The translations under genes and the position numbers were made by a program. From Chloroflexota bacterium (GTDB lineage: Bacteria; Chloroflexota; Limnocylindria; Limnocylindrales; CSP1-4), in assembly GCA_005880805.1 (NCBI GenBank), contig VBFZ01000128.1, positions 1 through 24,406 on the forward strand: a stretch of 24,406 nt of DNA, given 5' to 3'. Below the pieces are notes generated by a model. It ran no database searches. It was not told where the DNA came from and worked only from the letters and a program-made list of their open reading frames with translations. Shown in pieces: positions 15,584 through 21,724 of this stretch. Position 1 is the first letter of the stretch; the number at the start of each line of letters is the position of its first letter.

Positions 15584-16573
15584 TCAGGCTGCTGGTCCGG
15601 CCGCTCCCGGCGATTCTGGCGATTGACCGGGCGATGGCACGCCCACGGTCGTCGCGAGGCGGTCGATCGAGTGGTTCAGGGCGGTTACGTCGGTCTGTCG
15701 CGTCGCTTCCGCGTTTTCACGGGCGTCGACCGTTGCCAACGCGCCGGTCGAGAGGCCCTCGAGCTCGACCTCGGTCGTCGTGGCGAGCACGCGCAGCTGA
15801 TCGCCAACCGCGCCCGCTTCCTGCGCTGCCTCCTGGCTCGGCCCGCTCGCCGCCAGCTGCTGGAACGTCATGGTGTAGTCGCGGGCAGACGCGATCGCGC
15901 TCCTGAAGGCCTGCTGCTCGCCAGGGTCGAGGGAAGCAGGCCGAGCGAACGTCGTCTGTAGTCCGCTCACCCCGCTCAGCGCGGATGTCGCTCTCCCGTT
16001 CCACGAGCGCTCGCGCGCCATGGCAGCGCGACGTTGCGCCAGCAGGGCCGCGCCCGCGGCGAGGAGTGCGAGGAGCGCCAGGATCCATGCCCAGGCGGGG
16101 ATACCCCCGGATGTCGTGCTAGTCGGGGCAATCGCGACGGCCGTCGTCGCGGTCGCCGTCGCGGTCGCGGAGGCGGAGGCGGCGGTCGGGGCCGGAGTCG
16201 CGGTCCCCGTGGAGGCCGTCGTGGGCGTTGAGGTCGGGGCCTTGGTTGGGGCGAGCGTCTTCGTCGGCGCCGGAGTGGGCGCCTTCGTTGGAGCTGCCGT
16301 GGGCTTCGGTGTGGCGGTCGGTGAAGGTCGCGGCGACACGAGGGCCGACGCTGTTGTGGACGCCTCTGGCGTGGCGGACGTGCCCGCGGACGGCGCCGCC
16401 GGCGATCGCACCGGACTCAGCGTCGGCGCCGGTTGCCTACTCCCGCTGGCCTGCGGGAGCGCCGAGGCGATCTCGCCCGAGCATGCCCCGAGAGCACTCT
16501 CGAGCGCGATCAGGCCAAGGATCGAGACGATCCCGAGCACCCTTGGCGACCGAGTTACCTGGTGCGACGCCAT
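15584..16573 (-). CDS. Lipoprotein with Thr/Pro/Ala-rich stalk, transmembrane helix and helical C-terminal domain
   Basis: 329 residues from the ATG at 16571-16573. The N terminus is a signal peptide with lipobox LGAC (Cys31). Residues 40-150 are a low-complexity Pro/Thr/Ala/Ser stalk built from PTxxPTxAPTKAPT-like units, typical of surface proteins in Chloroflexota. Residues about 157-180 form one transmembrane helix (GGIPAWAWILALLALLAAG) followed by basic RRAAMARERSW, and the remaining 145 residues are helical with no recognised domain. A lipid anchor before and a membrane helix after the stalk would tether it at both ends, leaving the C-terminal helices in the cytosol. The open frame extends 27 codons upstream, but that extension is Arg/Pro-rich and would destroy the signal peptide. 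No ribosome binding site is obvious; translation may be coupled to the gene 28 bp upstream. Confidence 0.8.
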   Translation of the reverse strand: MASHQVTRSPRVLGIVSILGLIALESALGACSGEIASALPQASGSRQPAPTLSPVRSPAAPSAGTSATPEASTTASALVSPRPSPTATPKPTAAPTKAPTPAPTKTLAPTKAPTSTPTTASTGTATPAPTAASASATATATATTAVAIAPTSTTSGGIPAWAWILALLALLAAGAALLAQRRAAMARERSWNGRATSALSGVSGLQTTFARPASLDPGEQQAFRSAIASARDYTMTFQQLAASGPSQEAAQEAGAVGDQLRVLATTTEVELEGLSTGALATVDARENAEATRQTDVTALNHSIDRLATTVGVPSPGQSPESPGAAGPAA

Positions 16574-16601
16574 CGCTGTGGACGAGAGAGGCCCGACCTC
16601 G

Positions 16602-16874
16602 TCAGGCCGTATAGGCCGCCGCCCGGCCGCGGTAGCCCCAGGCCGAAGCGCCAAGGCTGCCGATATCGACGAGAAACGCGAGCGTGATCCACAGCCAGTC
16701 GAAGCCGGTTAGCCCCGCGGGCGACCACAGGAGGACGTACATCAGCGTGGTGAAGGGCACGAAGATGATGCCCAACAGCGCGACGAATCCCGAGCTGATG
16801 GCCGCCGTGAATACCGCGGGCCTGGCCAGCCAGACGAAAAAGATCGCCAGCCGCGGGAACGACAGACCGAGCAA
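16602..16874 (-). CDS. Small membrane protein (about 90 aa), start uncertain
   Basis: The conserved part contains three hydrophobic helices: FPRLAIFFVWLARPAVFTAA, then a loop, GFVALLGIIFVPFTTLMYVLLW, then SPAGLTGFDWLWITLAFLVDI, ending YRGRAAAYTA. Similar short proteins of unknown function with a WLW..L..L.DI helix are familiar from Actinobacteria and Chloroflexota. A TTG at 16872-16874 is the only plausible start near the beginning of the hydrophobic part: the frame is open further upstream but there it runs through the opposite-phase coding sequence of the CMD-like gene. The ribosome binding site is not clear. The gap from the CMD-like stop is 16 bp, consistent with an operon. Coordinates of the 5' end carry low confidence. 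Confidence 0.65.
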   Translation of the reverse strand: MLGLSFPRLAIFFVWLARPAVFTAAISSGFVALLGIIFVPFTTLMYVLLWSPAGLTGFDWLWITLAFLVDIGSLGASAWGYRGRAAAYTA

Positions 16875-16890
16875 GCAGGCAGCCCACGGC

Positions 16891-17250
16891 CTAGTCGTCG
16901 TCTTCGTCGTCGGAGGACTCGGCCATGCCCATCGCACGGAGCATGTTCCCAGCCGCCGACACGACCCGCGCGCTGCCGACGATCGGGGCGACCGCCACGA
17001 GCGTTCCCTGTATCTCCTCCATCGGCACACCGATCTTGGCCGCGGCGCCGAGGTTCAGGAGGTAGGAAGCCGGTGCCGCGTCCGACGCCACCAAGGCCGC
17101 GATCCGGACCAGCGTGAAGGTTTCATCGTCGAGCCCGGAGCGGGCACGCGTGTCGATCGTCATCTGCGCGAGCTGCTCGAGAACGGGTGCCTCGCCGCGT
17201 CCGAGGGCCTCGATGTTCTTCTCGGGGTCCTGGCTCATGTTCGTGCTCAT
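16891..17250 (-). CDS. Carboxymuconolactone decarboxylase (CMD/AhpD-like) family protein lacking cysteines
   Basis: 119 residues. The single CMD-type helical domain is recognisable in SGLDDETFTLVRIAALVASDAAPASYLLNLGAAAKIGV and EIQGTLVAVAPIVGSARVV. In AhpD-type members a CxxC pair and a His near the start of the second helix carry out peroxidase or disulfide chemistry; this protein contains no cysteine and no histidine at all, so it is not a redox CMD protein. A strongly acidic tail (SSDDEDDD) ends the chain. The ATG at 17248-17250 follows AAAGGAG with normal spacing. It lies 40 bp downstream of the debranching enzyme gene on the same strand. Enzyme function is unknown; related cysteine-free paralogues are common in actinobacteria. 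Confidence 0.83.
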   Translation of the reverse strand: MSTNMSQDPEKNIEALGRGEAPVLEQLAQMTIDTRARSGLDDETFTLVRIAALVASDAAPASYLLNLGAAAKIGVPMEEIQGTLVAVAPIVGSARVVSAAGNMLRAMGMAESSDDEDDD

Positions 17251-17290
17251 GTCGCCGCTCCTTTCCTCTGCCCGCTCTGATTTCGTGAGC

Positions 17291-19462
17291 TCAGCGCGAT
17301 AGGCGGACATAGCCCTGCCGACCGATCGCCTCGATGTCCCACCTCGTGCCGAAGGCACGCAGACGCGAGATCCGGATCCGGCCGATCTCCTCGGGAATGT
17401 CCGGCCAGACGGTCAACTCGCCATCGTGGGCATCGAGCCCGAGCATGCTGCGAACCAGGAGCAGCGGCGCTCCCGTCGCCCATGCCTGCGGACTGCAAGC
17501 GGTCGGGTAGGGGATCGGGAAGCTGCCGAAGGCCCGCGGATAACCGGAGAAGGCCTCCGGCAGCCGGTATCCGGAGGTCGCGGCCGCGTCGAGCAACGCG
17601 AGGGTGATCCTGTTCGCCTCGGCCCGGAAGCCGTAGCGCGACAGGCCCAGCGCGATGATCGACGTGTCGTGCGGCCACACGGTCCCCAGGTGATAACCGA
17701 TCGGATTGAAGCCCTTGTCAGCCGTCGACAGCGTCCGAACACCCCAGCCCGAGAACAGTTCGTCGGACATCAGCTGGCGGGCGACGATCGCAGCCCGCTC
17801 CGGGCTCACGATCTCGCTCCACAGCAGGTGGCCGATGTTGGAGGTCAGTGAGTCGATCTGGCGCTTGTCCCCGTCGAGCCCGATCGCGAAGTAGCCACCC
17901 CGCTCGTCGATCCAGAAGTCCCGGTTGAAGCGCTCGCGGAGCTGCTCCGCCTCGGTGCGCAGCCGGCCCGCGAGCTCGGGGTCCTGAAGCGGACCATCCG
18001 CCAGTTCGGCGACGCGTCGCTTCGCGTCGTACACGTAGCCCTGGATCTCGCAGGTGGCGATCGGCAGTACGGGGAGCGTCCCGTCCGCGAACTGGACCCC
18101 ATCCCACGAGTCCCGCCAGCACTGGTTGCCGAGGCCCTGAGGTGACCGAGTCTGGTATTCGACGTAACCGTCGCCATCGCGATCGCCGTAGTTGTCGATC
18201 CAGTCGAGCGCTGCCCGGACGTTGTCGCGAAGCGATCGGACGAGATCGTCGTCAGCCGACCAGCGCCAGTACTCGGAGAGCAGGATCAGCCAGAGGATCG
18301 TGGCGTCGGCCGTCCCGTAGTACGGGTTGTGCGGCTTGATGCCGAGCTGGGTCAGCTCACCGGCGCGGAGCTCGTGCAGCATCTTGCCCGGCTCCTCGTC
18401 GCGGAAGTCGTCGCGTTCGGTGCCCTGGAAGCGGGCCAGCGCGATCAGCGCGCCGCGGGCCAGCAGCGGCCCGAAGGAGACCGTCTGGTACGCGGTGATG
18501 AGCGTGTCCCGGCCGAACAGTGTGAGGAACCACGGCAGTCCCGCGGCCGGAACCACGACTTGAACGTCGTCCTGCGCGGCCTCGAGCTTGAGCGCCAGGA
18601 GGTCGCGTGCCGACTGCACGATGACTTGCCGCAGCAGGTACGAGTCCGTCTCGAACTGAGGTCGCTGCTCGCGCCACTGGCTGATCGGGTCCTGCTTCGG
18701 CGGGCCGCTGACGTCCCCGAAGTCGTGGTGGATGGGCTGTAGCTCTGCGGGCCCCAGCTTCAGCGGGACGTTGAACTCGCAGGTCCACTCGCCACGCGGT
18801 GGCAGCTCGAGATTCCAGACCAGGTCGTCACCATCGACCACGTCGGCCGGGGCCGAAACGTTGACCGTCGTCTCGGCCTGGAAAGCGTCGTGCCGGTAGC
18901 GGAACGTCAAGCGCGATCCGTCCGCCGCGTGATCTCTCGTGATCTCCTGGCCGCGGTCACGCACCCGGTCCTTGATCTCGAAGATGTCCGCGAAGTCGTT
19001 TCCGGTGGCGAGGCGAAGCTCGATACGAATGGGCGTGGAGGCGAAGCTCCGGAGCTCGATGCGCTCGTGCAGACCCTGGCCGACGAAGCGCAGGCGGCGG
19101 ACGGCGATGGTGTTCGGCATCATCCCCGGCAGCTGGCCATTGGTCAGGAAGAACGCGGCGGAGTAGTAGTCGACCAGACCCGATCGGAGCGCCAGGAACC
19201 TGGCGCCATTGACGGTCAGCAGCCAGCGGCTGAGGAACCGCGTGTCGGCGTGGACGAGCCCGCCGATCGTGCCACCGGGCACGTCGCCCACCGAATCCGA
19301 GTACATGAACGAGCGGCCCTCGAGGACCGCGATCGCGTCGGTCCCGAGCTCTGGCGGCAGGTTTCTTCCCTCGGTGCTCGGAACGCTCGCGTCTTTTGTG
19401 ATGCCCGGCATCGGGTCGGCCGGCGTGGCGCGCCGTCCCTGTGCCACCTGCACTGCGCTCAT
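17291..19462 (-). CDS. Amylo-alpha-1,6-glucosidase / glycogen debranching-type glycosidase
   Basis: 723 residues. A GDE_N-type beta-sandwich spans about 40-235, starting with DAIAVLEGRSFMYSDSVGD and containing GLVHADTRFLSRWLLTVNG. An (alpha/alpha)6 barrel follows (about 285-715), with LPWFLTLFGRDTLITAYQ at 309-325, HNPYYGTADATILWL at 378-392, NQCWRDSWDG at 446-455 and GYHLGTVWPHDTSIIALGL near the end. Proteins of this arrangement hydrolyse alpha-1,6 branches or act on related alpha-glucans and trehalose-like substrates in the cytosol. The ATG at 19460-19462 is chosen because GGGAGG sits five bases upstream; the open frame runs another 57 codons upstream through Arg/Pro-rich sequence with no ribosome binding site. 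No glycogen synthesis gene lies in the window. Substrate specificity is inferred only from family. Confidence 0.9.
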   Translation of the reverse strand: MSAVQVAQGRRATPADPMPGITKDASVPSTEGRNLPPELGTDAIAVLEGRSFMYSDSVGDVPGGTIGGLVHADTRFLSRWLLTVNGARFLALRSGLVDYYSAAFFLTNGQLPGMMPNTIAVRRLRFVGQGLHERIELRSFASTPIRIELRLATGNDFADIFEIKDRVRDRGQEITRDHAADGSRLTFRYRHDAFQAETTVNVSAPADVVDGDDLVWNLELPPRGEWTCEFNVPLKLGPAELQPIHHDFGDVSGPPKQDPISQWREQRPQFETDSYLLRQVIVQSARDLLALKLEAAQDDVQVVVPAAGLPWFLTLFGRDTLITAYQTVSFGPLLARGALIALARFQGTERDDFRDEEPGKMLHELRAGELTQLGIKPHNPYYGTADATILWLILLSEYWRWSADDDLVRSLRDNVRAALDWIDNYGDRDGDGYVEYQTRSPQGLGNQCWRDSWDGVQFADGTLPVLPIATCEIQGYVYDAKRRVAELADGPLQDPELAGRLRTEAEQLRERFNRDFWIDERGGYFAIGLDGDKRQIDSLTSNIGHLLWSEIVSPERAAIVARQLMSDELFSGWGVRTLSTADKGFNPIGYHLGTVWPHDTSIIALGLSRYGFRAEANRITLALLDAAATSGYRLPEAFSGYPRAFGSFPIPYPTACSPQAWATGAPLLLVRSMLGLDAHDGELTVWPDIPEEIGRIRISRLRAFGTRWDIEAIGRQGYVRLSR

Positions 19463-19705
19463 GTCGGCCTCCCGGCTGTTCGGTCTCGAGGCGACCGGGG
19501 CCGGCCCCTCCTCTCGCGGGGAGCTGGACGGGGGGCGACCCCGGCACGCGGCCAGCGTCGTCTGTGGACGGGCGGCCATCCACCGGGCGGACACGCGAAC
19601 CGGACCCCGGCGCGCACCCAGCCCCGGGGTCATCGCTCGATCGAGGTCCGGTGCTTCCTCAGCGGTGCTGCGATCGTCGGCGCGAGACGCCGCTCGTTTT
19701 CAGTC
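19463..19705. other. Intergenic gap upstream of the debranching enzyme, with an 8-bp-arm hairpin
   Basis: This 243-bp stretch between the DUF5996 stop and the debranching enzyme start has no supported gene. It contains gaccccgg (19603-19610) pairing with ccggggtc (19624-19631) across a 13-base loop, and a 12-bp palindrome ggggccggcccc at 19497-19508. Neither is followed by a T-run on the relevant strand. The debranching enzyme promoter should lie here, but no convincing -35/-10 pair was found. Confidence 0.4.
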
Positions 19706-20701
19706 TTACCTGCTCCACGATCCGCGAGGCGGGCGGCCCGGCAAAGCCGCCGGTTCGAGGGCACGGCGATCCCATCCGCCGAGGTCGGCGCCGGCCGTGT
19801 AGGTCGATTGGAAGAACGCGAGCACGGCTGCGTCCGGATCCGGCGCCTGACGCACCGCGTCGTAAGGCAGGATGAACTCGCCGAGCTCGCTGTCGAAGAA
19901 CGCCTCGTCCGGCCGGACCCCAGCCGTCCGGTAACCTGCAGGCTCGGGATACGTGTAGGCGTAGAACGCCGGTCCGAACCGCTCGTTCAGCGGCCACCAG
20001 CCCGTGGCGCTCTCCTCGTAGCAGTACGCCTCCTCCATGACCCAGTCAGGGCAGTTCATGACGCCGCCGGGGTGGCGCGGGGCAGGACGCCCGGAGTAGC
20101 GCGAGGTCGCCAGGTCGAAGCCGCCCCAGAAGAAGTGGACGGGGCTGGCCTTGCCGACGAACCCGGTCTGGAACGCCTTGATCACCCGGTCCGCCTGGAC
20201 GAGGCCCCGCCAGAACGCGGTCGCGTGGTCCGGATCGTAGGTGGCGTGCTTCTCGTCGGACGGGAACGGGATCGCGTCGGCGACCTCCATCGGCCGGGGC
20301 GAAATCCGGACTGCGATGTCGAGCTGCCTGAGACCGTCCGTCAGCTCGCGGTAGAAGCGTGCAACCGACTCCTGCTGGAGGCTTCGTTGGAACACCTTGC
20401 CGTCGCTGACGCCGACGAGCAGTCGATGGTCGAGGAAGTCGAAGTCGATCTGGAAGTAGCGAAGTCCATACGGAATCGGGGACGTCGTCAGGCCGCGCGG
20501 GCTGACATACAGAACCACGTGCCAGAAGTGATTGAGAGGTGGGGCGAGGGCCAGGCGGACCTTGCCGGCAATCTGCGTCCACCTATGGAGCGTCGCCAGC
20601 GTCGCTCCCCAGTCGCGCCATGGGAGTTCCGGCCAGGGCTGATGGGTTTCAGTCCTGCCGCCCCTCGGTGTTGCCGGGGTGCGGGCGTGGTCGATCGCCA
20701 T
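19706..20701 (-). CDS. DUF5996 family protein
   Basis: 331 residues from the ATG at 20699-20701. The chain matches the DUF5996 pattern: WPELPWRDWGATLATLHRWTQI near the N terminus, KVRLAL...NHFWHVVLYVSPRGLTT, then a central YFQIDFDFLDHRLLV, VADAIPFPSDEKHATYD, FWGGFDLATSRYSG, APRHPGG, a CPDWVMEEAYCYEESATGWWP stretch and a GEFILPYDAVR motif at the end. Function is unknown; the abundant Trp, His and Asp residues suggest a soluble enzyme. The start is chosen because the preceding open frame is Ser/Arg-rich and overlaps the upstream DinB-like gene. It is 13 bp downstream of that gene, so the two are probably co-transcribed. Confidence 0.87.
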   Translation of the reverse strand: MAIDHARTPATPRGGRTETHQPWPELPWRDWGATLATLHRWTQIAGKVRLALAPPLNHFWHVVLYVSPRGLTTSPIPYGLRYFQIDFDFLDHRLLVGVSDGKVFQRSLQQESVARFYRELTDGLRQLDIAVRISPRPMEVADAIPFPSDEKHATYDPDHATAFWRGLVQADRVIKAFQTGFVGKASPVHFFWGGFDLATSRYSGRPAPRHPGGVMNCPDWVMEEAYCYEESATGWWPLNERFGPAFYAYTYPEPAGYRTAGVRPDEAFFDSELGEFILPYDAVRQAPDPDAAVLAFFQSTYTAGADLGGWDRRALEPAALPGRPPRGSWSR

Positions 20702-20714
20702 GGGCCTGGGCTTA

Positions 20715-21215
20715 CTACTCGGCGGGGCGCCGCGCGACGAGCTCCGTGACCCACTCGCGGAGCCGTCCCACGTGCTCTGCGTAGTGCTCCGAGCCGGACT
20801 TGCGAATCCACCAGGCGGCCTCGTCCGTGGGCTCGCGGAGCGCATACCAGTCCTGGATCATCCGGGTTCTGCCGGCGTTCGCCTGCACCCAGGCCAGCTG
20901 CCAGGGCTGATTGGCCATCGCTGCCAGGAACGCCGCGTTGAGGCCGTCGATGTCCACGTCGTGGCCCTCGTAGGTCCCCGCGTTGATCCGCTCGAACTGG
21001 ACTTCAGCTTCGGCGAGCCACGTGCCGAGGTGGGCGACGACATCGCGCACGGCCCAGTCCGGATCGTGGTAGTAACCCGGCTCCATGCACTCCTCGGGGG
21101 TCAGAGCGCGCACGAGGGTGATGAGCTCGTACCAGCCGAGCCGCTCGGCCTCGATCGCGTCGGCGTACGGGTGGTCCGGCCCCGCGCTCGTGAGCGAAGA
21201 GTGCTGGCTGCTCAT
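20715..21215 (-). CDS. DinB / mycothiol-dependent maleylpyruvate isomerase-like protein
   Basis: 166 residues forming a predicted four-helix bundle of the DinB/MDMPI superfamily, with HPYADAIEAERLGWYELITLVRALTPEE, DWAVRDVVAHLGTWLAEAEVQFERI, and a final helix HYAEHVGRLREWVTELVARR. The superfamily includes thiol-S-transferases using mycothiol or bacillithiol and uncharacterised metal proteins; histidines that could bind a metal are at the second helix (VVAHLG) and last helix (HYAEHV). The ATG at 21213-21215 overlaps the stop of the rhodanese gene by ATGA, indicating translational coupling. Which thiol or substrate it uses cannot be told. Confidence 0.82.
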   Translation of the reverse strand: MSSQHSSLTSAGPDHPYADAIEAERLGWYELITLVRALTPEECMEPGYYHDPDWAVRDVVAHLGTWLAEAEVQFERINAGTYEGHDVDIDGLNAAFLAAMANQPWQLAWVQANAGRTRMIQDWYALREPTDEAAWWIRKSGSEHYAEHVGRLREWVTELVARRPAE

Positions 21216-21583
21216 CGGACGGCCACGAACTCGCCTTCGAGCGGAAGGCCCGCATCCTCCCAGTCGAGCAGCCCGCCCGAGTAACGGCGCACGCTCCGGT
21301 AGCCGCGCCGGACAAGGTCCCGATACAGCGCGACGCTCGAGAGGCAGTCCATGTTGGAACAGTAGACGACGATCTCGTCCTCCGGTCGAACGGCGGCGTA
21401 CAGCTCCTCGGGGGTGTCGAAATGGACCGACCCCGGGATGTGCTTGGCGTCGAATGCCCACCGATTGAGCGCCATGATCAGCTTGAAGTCGTCGCCACGA
21501 TCCAGCTTCGCGCGCAGCTCCTCGCGGCCGATCGTCCGGATCGGCTCGCTGCCAAGCGCCGCGCTGGACCGAGGCTGTTCCAC
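21212..21583 (-). CDS. Rhodanese-like domain protein
   Basis: 123 residues from a GTG at 21581-21583. A single rhodanese fold is present: IGREELRAKLDRGDDFKLIMAL, HIPGSVHFDTPEELYAAV, DEIVVYCSNMDCLSSVALYRDL and RYSGGLLDWEDAGLPLEG. The active-site loop YCSNMDC contains two cysteines; the first occupies the usual sulfur-accepting position and the second replaces the common Arg/Thr at the loop's end. Such proteins handle sulfane sulfur or act as thiol-regulated binding modules. The GTG is the last sensible start before low-complexity and repeat sequence; there is no Shine-Dalgarno, while a TATCGT hexamer six bases before it on the minus strand would make the transcript leaderless. The start overlaps a 15-bp inverted repeat. 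First gene of the rhodanese, DinB, DUF5996 group. Confidence 0.82.
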   Translation of the reverse strand: MEQPRSSAALGSEPIRTIGREELRAKLDRGDDFKLIMALNRWAFDAKHIPGSVHFDTPEELYAAVRPEDEIVVYCSNMDCLSSVALYRDLVRRGYRSVRRYSGGLLDWEDAGLPLEGEFVAVR

Positions 21584-21591
21584 ATTGGAAC
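21577..21591. promoter_or_regulatory. GTTCCA-N3-TGGAAC inverted repeat overlapping the rhodanese start codon
   Basis: Perfect 6-bp arms with a three-base centre; the GTG start (21581-21583 on the minus strand) lies inside it. A further gttcca copy is at 21611-21616. Position over start codon and putative -10 region is where a repressor would act. No regulator gene that might bind it is in the window; this is a candidate operator on sequence form alone. Confidence 0.4.
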
Positions 21592-21598
21592 GATACGC

Positions 21599-21627
21599 TT
21601 GACAGCGGGAGTTCCATTGAGCTGATC
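21599..21627 (+). promoter_or_regulatory. Candidate promoter for the amidase gene
   Basis: A consensus TTGACA (21599-21604) is followed after 17 bases by ctgatc (21622-21627), a weak -10. The predicted transcript would begin near 21634 and carry the 29-bp tandem repeat in its leader, ending at the amidase start at 21725. The -35 is convincing, the -10 is not. Confidence 0.35.
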
Positions 21628-21641
21628 CCTGAAGCGCCCGC

Positions 21642-21699
21642 GCATGCGGCGTCGAAGTCCCCCCGACGCCGCATGCGGCGTCGAAGTCCCCCCGACGCC
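21642..21699. repeat. Perfect 29-bp direct repeat, two adjacent copies, forming a 20-bp palindrome
   Basis: Copies 21642-21670 and 21671-21699 are identical. Each has ggcgtcg and cgacgcc arms around a nine-base C-rich loop, and the junction of the copies (21664-21683) is a perfect 20-bp palindrome centred on gcatgc. It lies in the gap between the divergent rhodanese and amidase genes. No T-run follows, so a terminator is unlikely. Confidence 0.9.
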
Positions 21700-21724
21700 A
21701 ACAGATCCCGTGGAGGTCCGCGTG

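Noticed and set aside
16130..16440. Mobile or satellite-like repeat suggested by the low-complexity stretch
   Set aside because: It encodes the Thr/Pro/Ala stalk of the lipoprotein in frame; repetitive because of amino acid composition.
16555..16887. 110-residue minus-strand frame starting with a GTG at 16887
   Set aside because: Arg/Gly/His-rich and in another phase from the hydrophobic small membrane protein, which has clear helices.
18890..20749. 619-residue plus-strand open frame across the debranching and DUF5996 genes
   Set aside because: Spans two real minus-strand genes and their gap with Arg/Gly/Ala-rich sequence and no domain.
21642..21699. Minimal CRISPR array
   Set aside because: The two 29-bp copies are directly adjacent with no spacer, and no cas gene is present.
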